Positions 26,529 through 35,487 of a DNA stretch of 64,000 nt are shown in pieces; the first letter of the stretch is position 1; each line of letters starts with the position of its first letter. Position numbers and translations under genes: made by a program. The notes beneath the pieces are model-generated. The model was not told where the DNA came from and made no database searches. It worked only from the letters and a program-made list of their open reading frames with translations. Where the stretch lies: positions 1 through 64,000 of the forward strand of contig NZ_JAJIRN010000004.1 of assembly GCF_025717515.1 (NCBI RefSeq), given 5' to 3'. The stretch is from Roseateles oligotrophus (GTDB lineage: Bacteria > Pseudomonadota > Gammaproteobacteria > Burkholderiales > Burkholderiaceae_C).

Positions 26529-28979
26529 TCACAGCGATTTAATTGATTTGAGCGCCGCAACGCTTAAGCCAAAATTGGCAAGAATCTGCGTCCAGTCTTT
26601 GACGCCGCGAGTGATGACGCTATAAGTGCTTTCACGGTCAATCTTGCTTGGCACGACGACCGTATCGCCGGGCATGAGTTGCCGTGCCTCGAACCCGCCA
26701 CCTAACAGACTGCTTTGATCGCGCCTAGCCATCACACTGCCGTCGGCTCGCAAAACAAAGGCTTGATCGAGATCGGCCTCTTCCGTCAAGCCTGCTGACT
26801 TCAAAACGTCCGCGACGGTTTTGCCCTGCTTGAACAAGAAAAGGTTTTCGTTGTGAACCGCACCAAAGGCCGAGACAAAACCAGGAACGGAGGGGATGTA
26901 AAAGGCGTCCCCGTCTTCGAGCGGCAGAGCCGGCAGCGCAGCCAAGCTCTTCGATTGGGTATCCAATTCAAGCGTCATTCGACCATTGCTCTTGAAGTCT
27001 TTGAGCCGCTCCACCTGGGCTTTCAATTGGAGCTGCTGCTGCTGCTGCTGCTGCTGCGCCAGCGCCAGACCCGCCGCGTCCGTCCCTCGATTGGCGACTA
27101 GACTGTTGGCCTGCGCTTGGCCTTGCGCCTCCAGACGTCGGATCAAGGTATCCAAACCAGCTTGCTGCTTGGCCCGTACCGATTCGCGACGGAACTCGGA
27201 GCCAAACAGATAGGCTTGCGGCGTCAAGCCGCCTATACGTTGAATCAAATCGGGCAAGGTTTCACCAGGGTTGGCTTGATAGACCCCAGGGGCAACTACT
27301 TCGCCTTCTAATCGCACCAAGCGTGCTTGCCGCTCTTGAGGTACTCGCAAATCGCTCTGATTCAAGACAGTGATCACATCCCCGACTTGCAGCGGCAGGT
27401 TATGTGCAGGGTCTTTTTGCAACACAGCCTTACCTAAATTGAATGGGATCAATGCCGTGGTCAAGGTGTTCTTGTCCATTCGCTCGATGACCGCGTAATC
27501 CCAGTTAATTTGGTCATCCGCAGCCCGGATCCGCTTGCTCAGATCAAGGCCTGCAGCCGAGGTCGCTCGCTCGTTTTGCACCAATAAATTCTTGCGCCGG
27601 AAATAGTCCCCGGTGATCAATGCTTCCCGGTCAGGAATCAAGTCGAGCACCCTCATGCCTTCAAACCAGTTGTATCGCAATGGGGCCGCCACAGCGCCTT
27701 GCAAGGTCACGGCATTGGCGAATGCGGGGCTGATGCCAAACAGGACCAACACATCACCATCCCGAAGGTTCTGGCGCAGCCCCGGCTCATTCAGCACGAT
27801 CTCCTGGACCTGCCTTGGCGGATTGCTGTCGCGCACGATGCGCTCCAACAAGGCCTTGTTGACGGTCGCTAGTGTTGGCACGCCGCCGCCCAGCGACAAG
27901 ATGTCGGCCACGGTTGTGGCCGAGGGCTTCAGCTCAAATATCGCGGCTTGATCAATCGCGCCTGTGACGGCAACGCGGGGCCCGACCGGCGGAATCACGA
28001 TGACGTCACCCGACAGCAGAGCCAAGTCCTTGGACTTGTCGCCGCGCGCGATGAAGTCGTACAAGTCGATCGTGCTGATCGTCTTGCCATTGCGCTTGAG
28101 CGAGATGTTGCGCATCGAGCCGCCGGCCGTGGGGCCGCCGCTGACGAACAAGGCGTTGACCAAGGTGCTCAAGCTGGAGACATGGTAGCTGCCGGGTTGC
28201 AGCGCATGACCCACCACATAGATTTGAATACCGCGCAAACGCCCCAGTGTGGCGCTGGCATTGAAGTTGGCATACACCTTGGCCAAATGCCGACTGAGTG
28301 TCTTGTCAAGATCCCGCAGCATCACGCCGCCAAGTTGCACCACGCCGACTTTGGGCAAGTTGACTTGACCGTTGCGGTCAATCGTCAGATCGAGACTGAA
28401 GTCCACCGGACCCCAGACTTTGAGTTGAATTTCATCTCCGCTGCCCAAGACATAGCTGTCGGGGGCGGGTATTGCGCTATCCGCTGCGTAGGTTTGCGGC
28501 GATTCAAACAACTCGCGGCCAAAGATGGGCAGCAACTGTCCTGTGGACTCTTGCACAAATCGCTGAAACTGGCTCGGTTGAACTATGCGAGCCGGCAGCT
28601 TGCGGCGTCCTTCTTCAGCGCCGTCTTCGGCACGGTCGGAGTCCGCGCGCGCCCGTTCTTTCTTGGTTCGCACGCCAGCCCTGTCCGCCGTGTTTGTTTG
28701 TGGCGCCTCAATCGTCGCTTCTGACATGGGCCCAGTGCCTGGGCGCTGGCCCATATTGGCATTGACAGCCGCGTCTGCACCAAGGCCTAAGGCCGCACGG
28801 GACCTCGCACCGGCACCCGCCGGCACGCCCCCTAAGCTCGGATTGACACCTGCGGGTGCCGCCCCCAAAACGACGGGTGAGGCTGCCGCTGCTGAACCGC
28901 TCGTCTGCGCCTGCGAGGCCAGGCTGAACACAATGGGCAACGCAGCCAGAATTGCACGTACGCGAGATGACTTCAACAT
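26529..28979 (-). CDS. wza: Outer-membrane polysaccharide export protein, Wza-like with multiple SLBB domains
   Basis: 816 aa, about twice the size of E. coli Wza. A signal peptide (1-25, ending SLASQAQ) lacks a lipobox Cys, so it is not an obvious lipoprotein. After a low-complexity Ala/Gly/Pro region comes the poly-export domain (SYVLGSGDEIQLKVWGPVDF, about 180), then several SLBB/soluble-ligand-binding repeats (VYVVGHALQPGSYHVSSLST-like, VVAPGVYQANPGETL, LMPGDTVVVP). It would form the periplasm/outer-membrane channel for polymer export. A 217-bp spacer upstream (28980-29196) holds no gene and probably a promoter. A poly-Gln tract is noted separately. Confidence 0.88.
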   Translation of the reverse strand: MLKSSRVRAILAALPIVFSLASQAQTSGSAAAASPVVLGAAPAGVNPSLGGVPAGAGARSRAALGLGADAAVNANMGQRPGTGPMSEATIEAPQTNTADRAGVRTKKERARADSDRAEDGAEEGRRKLPARIVQPSQFQRFVQESTGQLLPIFGRELFESPQTYAADSAIPAPDSYVLGSGDEIQLKVWGPVDFSLDLTIDRNGQVNLPKVGVVQLGGVMLRDLDKTLSRHLAKVYANFNASATLGRLRGIQIYVVGHALQPGSYHVSSLSTLVNALFVSGGPTAGGSMRNISLKRNGKTISTIDLYDFIARGDKSKDLALLSGDVIVIPPVGPRVAVTGAIDQAAIFELKPSATTVADILSLGGGVPTLATVNKALLERIVRDSNPPRQVQEIVLNEPGLRQNLRDGDVLVLFGISPAFANAVTLQGAVAAPLRYNWFEGMRVLDLIPDREALITGDYFRRKNLLVQNERATSAAGLDLSKRIRAADDQINWDYAVIERMDKNTLTTALIPFNLGKAVLQKDPAHNLPLQVGDVITVLNQSDLRVPQERQARLVRLEGEVVAPGVYQANPGETLPDLIQRIGGLTPQAYLFGSEFRRESVRAKQQAGLDTLIRRLEAQGQAQANSLVANRGTDAAGLALAQQQQQQQQLQLKAQVERLKDFKSNGRMTLELDTQSKSLAALPALPLEDGDAFYIPSVPGFVSAFGAVHNENLFLFKQGKTVADVLKSAGLTEEADLDQAFVLRADGSVMARRDQSSLLGGGFEARQLMPGDTVVVPSKIDRESTYSVITRGVKDWTQILANFGLSVAALKSIKSL
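27032..27057 (-). repeat. GCT trinucleotide tract encoding poly-Gln in wza
   Basis: Eight GCT units in a row (CAG on the coding strand) give a run of glutamines around residue 645 of the Wza-like protein, in a predicted coiled, Gln-rich linker between export domains. The tract is in frame, so slippage would change linker length by one residue per unit without breaking the gene. Confidence 0.9.
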
Positions 28980-29196
28980 GGATATTTTTTGAAATTTACG
29001 GTTATGAATCTACTGCGCAGACTCCATGCGGCCCCGCAATACCGAGGGAATGCTCAAGCGAACCCTCATCTGCCCTGTTCACTTAAGTCGAATCAATGGG
29101 CATAACAGCTTAATAGGCGCGAAGTATAAGGTAGCAATTTCACCTATCCCGCATCAGTCTATGGCTCCATCAACAACGGATTCGGCTATGGCGACC

Positions 29197-30690
29197 TCAA
29201 GAGTTTCGAAACAAATCCTTCACGCCCCTTTGATCTGCTGATCCATCTTCGAATTTTTGCTGCGCAGCATCATTCGTCTCCTCGCTCAAGCCCATCTGCG
29301 CCGACACCGTCATCACGATCAAGCCCGTCTGCCTTGCCATCAAGACCAGCCCCTCCCGCTGCTCAGCCCCGAGCCCAGGCATGGCCAAGATGACATGGGT
29401 TGCGCCAGCCAGAATGTGCGGGAGGCACAAGTCGGGCAATTTCCCCTGCACCCTGACGCCAGCGATTCTCAACTCCTGCTTGGCCGGGTCGTCATCCAAC
29501 AGAGCCAATACCGTCCAGCCATCGTGCCCATGAAGCGATGTCATCAGTCGCCTGGCGGCATAACCTGCACCAAGCACGATGGCGCGCCGCGGCTCATAGG
29601 ATTCACCGCTCGTCCGGGCCCGCGCTTGCTCCCAAACCAAGCGATAGACCATGCGCGTGCCCGCGAGCGCAAAAATACAAAAGAAGGGGTGGAGCACCAG
29701 AACTGCCCGCCAAACCCCGACCAACTGGGCCAGCAAGATAGCGACTGCACTGATCAAGCCCGCAGCCAGGCTGGCCACAACGATTCTCCTGAAATCATCA
29801 AAGGCAAAGAATCGCCAAGGGCTGCGGGGCACGCCCGCAAACAGCATGCAAAGCAGGTAGACCACCACCACCCCGAAGGACACATAGTCGTCATACCAAG
29901 GGCGGCCGGGTTGCCAGCGCTCGAAACCCAAACGGAACAGGTAAGTGATATGCCAGCAGGCCAAGATCAGCAGGGCGTCAACCAAAACCGCCACGCGTCG
30001 ATTGCTGGGCCGTAAGGCCGACATCGCCTGATCCAGCCAGGCCCACAGTTTGGGGTTGTTCATGAAATCGAAACTCCTCGGCATGGACAAGTTCGGTACA
30101 AAAACCGTGCGTAACGTTAAACCTATGACCCGCAAATCGGTGCTCAAACTTGGGGCGTCCACATAGCGCAACGCATATTGCAGCTTGATTGGCAATATCG
30201 TTTCAATGTATTCCCGCTCCGGATCACTTGTTTGCGCCAGCAAGTCACTTTCATCTCGGTATCGTACCGAGGCGAAGTCCGTGATGCCGGGCCTAACGCT
30301 GAGCAAGCGGTCGCGCCATTGCGGTGGGTAGTGCTCAACGTAGCGAGGCACCTCCGGCCTCGGCCCCACAAAGCTCATGGTGCCGCGCAGCACGTCGAAC
30401 AACTGGGCCAACTCGTCAAGCTTGCTCCGTCGCAAAAAGGCACCCACGGTCGTGATGCGGGCATCGCCTGCCACCGTGAGTTGCAAACCAGCAGCGCTTG
30501 GGGCGGCAACCGTCATGGTTCTGAACTTGTAGATGTCAAACAGCTTGCCATAGCGCCCGACCCGCTGCTGCCGGAAAAATACCGGGCCGGGCGAATCTAG
30601 CTTGATGCTGAGGGCAATCAACACGAACAAGGGGGCGAGCAGCAAGAGCCCAACAATCGCCAAGCAAATATCGAAACAACGCTTCAACAT
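29197..30690 (-). CDS. Phosphoglycosyl transferase fused to a WbpM-type membrane/Rossmann module (permuted order)
   Basis: 497 aa. Residues 1-215 are a complete monotopic initiating sugar transferase: re-entrant helix 8-30, YKFRTMTV, catalytic Asp92-Glu93 in KLDELAQLF, MSFVGPRPEVPRY and VRPGITDFASVRYRDE. Residues 232-350 hold four membrane helices and 368-470 a Rossmann domain with IVLGAGYAAR, the same module that begins WbpM/PglF proteins; the protein ends where a dehydratase domain would start. In WbaP/WcaJ the membrane/Rossmann part is N-terminal, so the order is swapped. It likely starts a lipid-linked glycan. ATG 30690, four bases past the upstream stop, is preferred over a start 19 codons earlier. 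Confidence 0.83.
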   Translation of the reverse strand: MLKRCFDICLAIVGLLLLAPLFVLIALSIKLDSPGPVFFRQQRVGRYGKLFDIYKFRTMTVAAPSAAGLQLTVAGDARITTVGAFLRRSKLDELAQLFDVLRGTMSFVGPRPEVPRYVEHYPPQWRDRLLSVRPGITDFASVRYRDESDLLAQTSDPEREYIETILPIKLQYALRYVDAPSLSTDLRVIGLTLRTVFVPNLSMPRSFDFMNNPKLWAWLDQAMSALRPSNRRVAVLVDALLILACWHITYLFRLGFERWQPGRPWYDDYVSFGVVVVYLLCMLFAGVPRSPWRFFAFDDFRRIVVASLAAGLISAVAILLAQLVGVWRAVLVLHPFFCIFALAGTRMVYRLVWEQARARTSGESYEPRRAIVLGAGYAARRLMTSLHGHDGWTVLALLDDDPAKQELRIAGVRVQGKLPDLCLPHILAGATHVILAMPGLGAEQREGLVLMARQTGLIVMTVSAQMGLSEETNDAAQQKFEDGSADQRGVKDLFRNS

Positions 30691-30694
30691 GGCG

Positions 30695-31864
30695 TCACTG
30701 CGAAAAACCCAGAGCCCTTCGTATCGCCGCAGCCACCCGGTCGACATCGGCGACGGTCATCAAGGAATAGATTGGCAGGCTGACCATGCGTTCAAACGCA
30801 TATTGGCTATGCGGGAACTGTTCCACGCGCAGCTGATAGCGGTCGCGCCAATAGGGGTGCAAATGTAGGGGAACGTAATGCACGCTGCACCCTATCCCCG
30901 CCTCATAGAGCTTCTGCACAAAAGCATCACGACCCAGGCCGGCGCTATCCTTGAGCTGGATGACAAACAAATGCCAGGAATGCATATCGCCTTCCGGAGC
31001 CTGCGGAGGCAAGACTACAGGCAGTTCGGCCAGAACTTCCAAATAGCGTTGGGCCAATTCGGCGCGCCTAGCTTGAAATGCCCGCACCCGACGCAGCTGA
31101 TGAATCCCCATCGCCGCCGCAATATCGGTCAGGTTGTATTTAAAGCCCGGTGCCACGATCTCGTAATACCAGCTCGGCACCTTGGACGTAAAGCGGTCAA
31201 AGGCGTCACGACTCATACCGTGCAATCGCATCACCCGCGCGCGCTTGGCCAGCTCGGCATTGCGCGTCACCAGCATGCCGCCCTCGCCGGTGGTCATGGT
31301 CTTGTTGGCATAGAAGCTGAACACCGTCGCATCGCTGCCCATAGTGCCGATCAGCTCGCGCTCCAGCGTCGTCGGCAAAGCGTGGGCTGCGTCCTCCACC
31401 ACGCGCAGGCCATGCTTGCGGGCGATGTCGAGGATGGCAATCATGTCCACCGCCAGGCCGGCGTAATGGACCGGGATGATGCATTTGGTGCGCGGCGTGA
31501 TCGCGGCTTCAACCAGCTTCGGGTCGATATTGAGGGTGGCCGGGTCGATGTCGACCAAGACTACATCGGCGCCGAGGTAACGCACCACCTCGGCGGTGGC
31601 GGTGAAGGTGTGGGTGGTCGTGATGACTTCATCGCCGGGGCCGATGCCGCAGGCTTCCAGCGCCAGATGCAGGCCGGCCGTGGCTGAGTTGACGGCAATG
31701 CATTCGATTTGAGGTTCGCCGAGAAAGGCGGCGAAATCCTGCTCGAAACGCTTGGCCTTGGGCCCGGTGGTGACCCAGCCGGAGCGCAAGGTGTCGACCA
31801 CCTCGTTGATTTCGTCCTCGCCGATTTCGGGCAGGGCAAAAGGTAAAAACGGCAAATCACTCAT
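30695..31864 (-). CDS. DegT/DnrJ/EryC1/StrS aminotransferase (PglE/ArnB-like)
   Basis: 389 aa. N-terminal [20 protein letters not shown] and [19 protein letters not shown] are the classic opening of C4-aminating enzymes such as ArnB/PseC/Pgl[21 protein letters not shown] and [11 protein letters not shown] follow, and Schiff-base Lys188 lies in [18 protein letters not shown]. It would aminate a 4-keto NDP-sugar. No dehydratase is encoded beside it, so the keto sugar must come from the WbpM-like enzyme at the left end or elsewhere. ATG 31864 gives an ATGA overlap with the methyltransferase gene. Confidence 0.85.
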   Translation of the reverse strand: MSDLPFLPFALPEIGEDEINEVVDTLRSGWVTTGPKAKRFEQDFAAFLGEPQIECIAVNSATAGLHLALEACGIGPGDEVITTTHTFTATAEVVRYLGADVVLVDIDPATLNIDPKLVEAAITPRTKCIIPVHYAGLAVDMIAILDIARKHGLRVVEDAAHALPTTLERELIGTMGSDATVFSFYANKTMTTGEGGMLVTRNAELAKRARVMRLHGMSRDAFDRFTSKVPSWYYEIVAPGFKYNLTDIAAAMGIHQLRRVRAFQARRAELAQRYLEVLAELPVVLPPQAPEGDMHSWHLFVIQLKDSAGLGRDAFVQKLYEAGIGCSVHYVPLHLHPYWRDRYQLRVEQFPHSQYAFERMVSLPIYSLMTVADVDRVAAAIRRALGFSQ

Positions 31865-32562
31865 GGTTTTTCGATCACGGCCAGCACATGGGTGCGCAGC
31901 CAGGGAATGCTGTTGAACAGGGAATAAGCGCTTGGATGCAAGCGGCAGACGATGCGGGCCAAGGGCGGCGCGAGCGTGACGCGTTGCCATTTGATTCGAG
32001 CGCCCGGGAATAACTCCCGCACACGCCCCAGCGGCACGCCGCGCACATCCGGGTTACGCGGATTGTCGACGATGAAGTCATACCAAAGGATGGCGCCGCC
32101 CGGTTTGAGCCAGCGCCACATCGATCCCGCCAGGGCTGCTTGCACCTCGTCCGACAAAATCGACGAGAACACCGTCGATTGCAGCACAAGGTCTTGACTG
32201 CCGGGCGCAATGTCGGCGTCGGCGGCATTGCCCAGCGTCAGCGCAAGCGAGGCGGGCAGCAACTCGCGCGCTTGCGCATACCGCTCGGGCAAGAGCTCGA
32301 TGCCGCTGAGATGGGTGGATAGGAAGCCGATGCGCAACATCTCCAGCAAATTGCCGCCGGCGCCACAGCCGACTTCGGTCAAGCGCCAGTCGGCGGGCCT
32401 GCCCGAGCGCTTGGCCAATAGCCGCAGCAGCGCGCGCTGGCGTTCATGCAGCATCTGCCAGACCTCCGAGCGCAGCAGGCTGTAGCGGTCGGCAATGGCG
32501 GCGCTAGAACGCCGGCCATAACGCTCGGCAATCGCGGCCAGTTCCTGCTGTTCTGGCTTCAT
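31861..32562 (-). CDS. Class I SAM-dependent methyltransferase
   Basis: 233 aa. Motif I is [17 protein letters not shown] (about 60-76), with [15 protein letters not shown] and [18 protein letters not shown] downstream and [21 protein letters not shown] over motif VI. Proteins with this YDF-x-V-x-NPRNP pattern sit in polysaccharide clusters next to glycosyltransferases; a role in methylating the glycan is inferred. It is flanked by 4-bp ATGA overlaps on both sides, so it belongs to the co-translated run 39484-30695. Confidence 0.8.
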   Translation of the reverse strand: MKPEQQELAAIAERYGRRSSAAIADRYSLLRSEVWQMLHERQRALLRLLAKRSGRPADWRLTEVGCGAGGNLLEMLRIGFLSTHLSGIELLPERYAQARELLPASLALTLGNAADADIAPGSQDLVLQSTVFSSILSDEVQAALAGSMWRWLKPGGAILWYDFIVDNPRNPDVRGVPLGRVRELFPGARIKWQRVTLAPPLARIVCRLHPSAYSLFNSIPWLRTHVLAVIEKP

Positions 32563-33788
32563 TGACCGACAGCCTGAATAAACTTGGCCGCCAACACCGG
32601 ATAGCTGTGATGCGCCAACACAAAGGCGCGCCCGCGCTGCCCCATCTCGGCGCGCGCTTGCGCACTCAAGGCCGCCAGCTGCAAGGCGCCCTGCGCCACC
32701 GCGGCCGCGTCCTCGGGCGCCACCGTCAGCCCCGCGCCGGCTTCGGCCACCGGGTCATTGCCGGCCTCGACCGAATGCAGCACCGGCCGCTCGGCCATCA
32801 TGTAGTCCATCAACTTGTTCGGCGCGATGCCGAAGCGATAGATGGGCGTGCGCTGCCAGCCGATATAGGCAATATCAAACCGATTCAAGAGTGCCGGAAT
32901 CTGACCCTTGGGAATCGGCTCGAACAGGCTCACCTGGCTCAAGCCCTCGCTGCGCACACGCTCCGCCAGCCTGGCCTTCTCATGCCCGCCGCCGACCATC
33001 ACGATGGCGATCTTCTTGCCCTCGGGCGTGGCGGCCAACAACTTGGCCGCATCGAGCAACACATCCAGCGCGTTCGGCAGGCCATGCGAGCCAGCATAGC
33101 CCAGCACCACCCGCCCGCTGGCCCGCAACAGCGCCAGATGCGCCGCGAGATCGGCATTCAAGGCCTCCGTCGGGCCCGTCCACTCATCCAACGTGATGCC
33201 ATTGGGCACGATATGCAGCTTGTTCAAGTCCAGCCCATGGGCGGCCATATGCTCGTGCACCTTGGGCAGCATCGAGACCACCGCATCGGCATCGCGGTAG
33301 GCATCGTTCTCGGCCTTTTGGCACAGCATGGCGAAGGGGTGCCTTGGCGACATGCCGCTCAATTCGATCGGAGACAAGGGCCACAGATCATGCACTTCGT
33401 AGACCAGCTTGGCCTTGGCCAGCTTGGCGATGCGACGGGCCGGCCAGATGTCCATCGGGTAGGTGCTGGAGGCAATCACCACATCGGGTTGGAAGTTCTC
33501 GGCCAGCGCCTCCGCATCGCGCCAGACCTGACGGCAAAACGACCAGATATTGCGCACACGCCCCAAGCCATTGCCGGCATAGGCAGGCGTGCCGTACCAG
33601 ACATAGGAGACGCCATCAATCGTCTGCCCGCCGGCCTGCGGCTGCGTGCTTCGCACATGCGAATGCGAGGCCGCCAGGATCAGCACCTGATGGCCGGCGC
33701 GCCGCCATTCGCGCGCCATGTAGTAGGGGCGAAACTCCATGCCATGCTGCGGCGAGCCGGCGTAATGGTTGATCAGCAATATCTTCAA
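32559..33788 (-). CDS. Glycosyltransferase family 4, WbuB-like
   Basis: 409 aa. Opens MKILLINHYAGSPQHGMEFR, the exact type of N-terminus seen in WbuB/ExoA-like GT4 proteins; LVYEVHDLWPLSPIE and MSPRHPFAMLCQKAENDAYR identify the acceptor half. The donor half has LGYAGSHGLPNALDVLLDAA and MVGGGHEKARLAER. It should extend the lipid-linked sugar formed by the fused phosphoglycosyl transferase encoded 2 kb downstream. Length and motifs are complete. The donor sugar is unknown but is likely one of the di-amino sugars made by neighbouring genes. Confidence 0.84.
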   Translation of the reverse strand: MKILLINHYAGSPQHGMEFRPYYMAREWRRAGHQVLILAASHSHVRSTQPQAGGQTIDGVSYVWYGTPAYAGNGLGRVRNIWSFCRQVWRDAEALAENFQPDVVIASSTYPMDIWPARRIAKLAKAKLVYEVHDLWPLSPIELSGMSPRHPFAMLCQKAENDAYRDADAVVSMLPKVHEHMAAHGLDLNKLHIVPNGITLDEWTGPTEALNADLAAHLALLRASGRVVLGYAGSHGLPNALDVLLDAAKLLAATPEGKKIAIVMVGGGHEKARLAERVRSEGLSQVSLFEPIPKGQIPALLNRFDIAYIGWQRTPIYRFGIAPNKLMDYMMAERPVLHSVEAGNDPVAEAGAGLTVAPEDAAAVAQGALQLAALSAQARAEMGQRGRAFVLAHHSYPVLAAKFIQAVGQ

Positions 33789-34897
33789 TTCGGCATGTCC
33801 AGCTGTCTGAGTTTTTGCAAGAAGCGCTGCACGGCCGGCGCAAACAGACCATGCTGAGCGACCCAGGCACGATTGTTCGCCCCGGCGGCCTCGGCTTGCT
33901 CGGCCAGCGCCAAGACCCGCGCGGGAAGCATTTTGGGGAGATTGGCCAGGGTCAGGTCATCCACAATCAGTCCGCGCCCGGCGCCCTCGCACAGCAGTTC
34001 GTGATTGGCCGGCAGATCGGACAAGAGTGGCGCACAGGCATGGGCCATCGCCTCCAGCACCGACACCGACACCGAATCACTCTGCGGCAGGCTGATGTAC
34101 CAACGGGCACGGGCGTAATGCAGAGCCTGAGCCTTGGTATCGAGGCGCCCGACGAATTGCACCCGTTCGGCCAAGCCCAGCTTGTGCGTGAGTACCTCCA
34201 GCTCGGCACGCAGCGAGCCATCATTGGCGACCACCAGGCTGGCCTCGGGGATCTGAGCGGCCAGCGCGGCAAAGGCCTCGATCACGAGTTGCGGCCGGTA
34301 GATCGGCTCCAGGCCGCGATTGGCGAAAAACAGCCAAGGCTGCTTGCGCACATTGGCCTTGGGCATCGCTTCCAGACCGAAGGGAAAAGTCATCACCTCG
34401 CCCGCGCCCAGCTCCTGCATGCGTGCGGTCATATGCTGCGAGTCCGAGGTGCAGAGCGCGCAGGCTCTGAGCACTTGGGTCGTTAGCCAGCGATAGGCAA
34501 CACCCAGATTCGGCGTTACCAGAATATCGCTGCCCCAGGCCGAGCCAATGATGCGCGCGCGCAGGCGCCAGCCGCGCCGCGCCGCCCAGGCCAAAGTGCC
34601 ATGCGAGGTCAGGTAATGGGCGTGCAAGAAGTCGGCATCGACGCGCTTGAGCCAGGCGCCCAGGCCGGGCAACTGCATGAACAAACCCAGATTGCCGCCG
34701 CCATGGTCGGGCTTGGTATTCATCGCATAGCGTCGCGCGGCCGGCACCAGCGCCTCAAACTCCGGCGTGAACCCCCGTGATGAAGCGGCCCACAACTCGA
34801 ACCCCGGCGACTGCGCCAGCGCGCGCGCCCATTTGAGAAAATGCGGGCTTTCTCCGTCGCCGATCAGGACCAACTTCAAAGGCCTTGACGGATTCAC
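33785..34897 (-). CDS. Glycosyltransferase family 4
   Basis: 370 aa. N-terminal KLVLIGDGESPHFLKWARAL and LHAHYLTSHGTLAWAARRG (HAHY segment of GT4 acceptor domains) are followed by CTSDSQHMTARMQELGAGE before the donor domain, which has LFFANRGLEPIYRPQLVIEA and the C-terminal active-site region SLPQSDSVSVSVLEAMAHAC with the conserved Glu. Coupled by ATGA overlaps to its neighbours. It is the second transferase of the right-hand repeat-unit block, so that block could build about a trisaccharide with the initiating sugar. Confidence 0.84.
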   Translation of the reverse strand: MNPSRPLKLVLIGDGESPHFLKWARALAQSPGFELWAASSRGFTPEFEALVPAARRYAMNTKPDHGGGNLGLFMQLPGLGAWLKRVDADFLHAHYLTSHGTLAWAARRGWRLRARIIGSAWGSDILVTPNLGVAYRWLTTQVLRACALCTSDSQHMTARMQELGAGEVMTFPFGLEAMPKANVRKQPWLFFANRGLEPIYRPQLVIEAFAALAAQIPEASLVVANDGSLRAELEVLTHKLGLAERVQFVGRLDTKAQALHYARARWYISLPQSDSVSVSVLEAMAHACAPLLSDLPANHELLCEGAGRGLIVDDLTLANLPKMLPARVLALAEQAEAAGANNRAWVAQHGLFAPAVQRFLQKLRQLDMPN

Positions 34898-35487
34898 AGC
34901 GGCAACTCCTTGGCCCAGGCTTCATAGTGAACGGCGAGCCAGGGGTGCGCCGCCAGCAGCAGGGCATCGGCGGCCCGCACATCGCCAATCTGCCGGGCCG
35001 GCTGACCCGCCATGATGGCAAAGTCAGGCACCTCGCCGCGCACCTGCGAGTAGGCGCTGATCACGACACCCTTGCCCAGCACCGCGCCGGCCTCGATCAG
35101 GCTGTGCGGCCCGACAAAACTATAGGCACCGATGCGGATGGGCGCCTTGACGAAGCCGGGCCGGTCGCCGACATGGGAGACATATTGACCCCCTAACAAT
35201 CTGATCGAGCGGTGCGAGCTGTGAGTGACGATGCTGACGAAGTTGGTGATCTGCACCCCCTCATCGATCTGCAGACCGGCCGTGGCATCAATGAAGTTGA
35301 ACTGGCCAATGAAGACATGATCGGCCAGGCTCAAGCCCCGTTCGCCCTCGATGCAGGTGCTCGGCGCGATACGGCTATGGGGCAAGGCGCGCCCATCCGC
35401 CGCCCGCTCGCCAAAGACGGTGCGAAGGCCGGTCGCCCAGAGCAGGCGGCGCCGCCAATGGTTAAGCCGGGACCGAAACATGTTCAT
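34894..35487 (-). CDS. Hexapeptide-repeat acyltransferase (LbH family)
   Basis: About 197 aa from ATG 35487 (MNMFRSRLNH); ATG 35481 is equally possible. Left-handed beta-helix turns run from about 60 to 170: HVFIGQFNFIDATAGLQIDE, GVQITNFVSIVTHSSHRSIR, APIRIGAYSFVGPHSLIEAG and IMAGQPARQIGD. The motif order resembles WbbJ/maa-type O-acetyltransferases, which acetylate sugars with acetyl-CoA. The start lies inside the end of the flippase gene (26-bp overlap) and the stop overlaps the transferase start by 4 bp. Target sugar unknown. Confidence 0.78.
   Translation of the reverse strand: MNMFRSRLNHWRRRLLWATGLRTVFGERAADGRALPHSRIAPSTCIEGERGLSLADHVFIGQFNFIDATAGLQIDEGVQITNFVSIVTHSSHRSIRLLGGQYVSHVGDRPGFVKAPIRIGAYSFVGPHSLIEAGAVLGKGVVISAYSQVRGEVPDFAIMAGQPARQIGDVRAADALLLAAHPWLAVHYEAWAKELPL

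Noticed and set aside
32562-33857. 431-codon open frame on the plus strand opposite a glycosyltransferase
   Set aside because: Composition is His/Gln/Arg-rich shadow sequence with no domain; the minus-strand GT4 gene is complete with ATGA overlaps.
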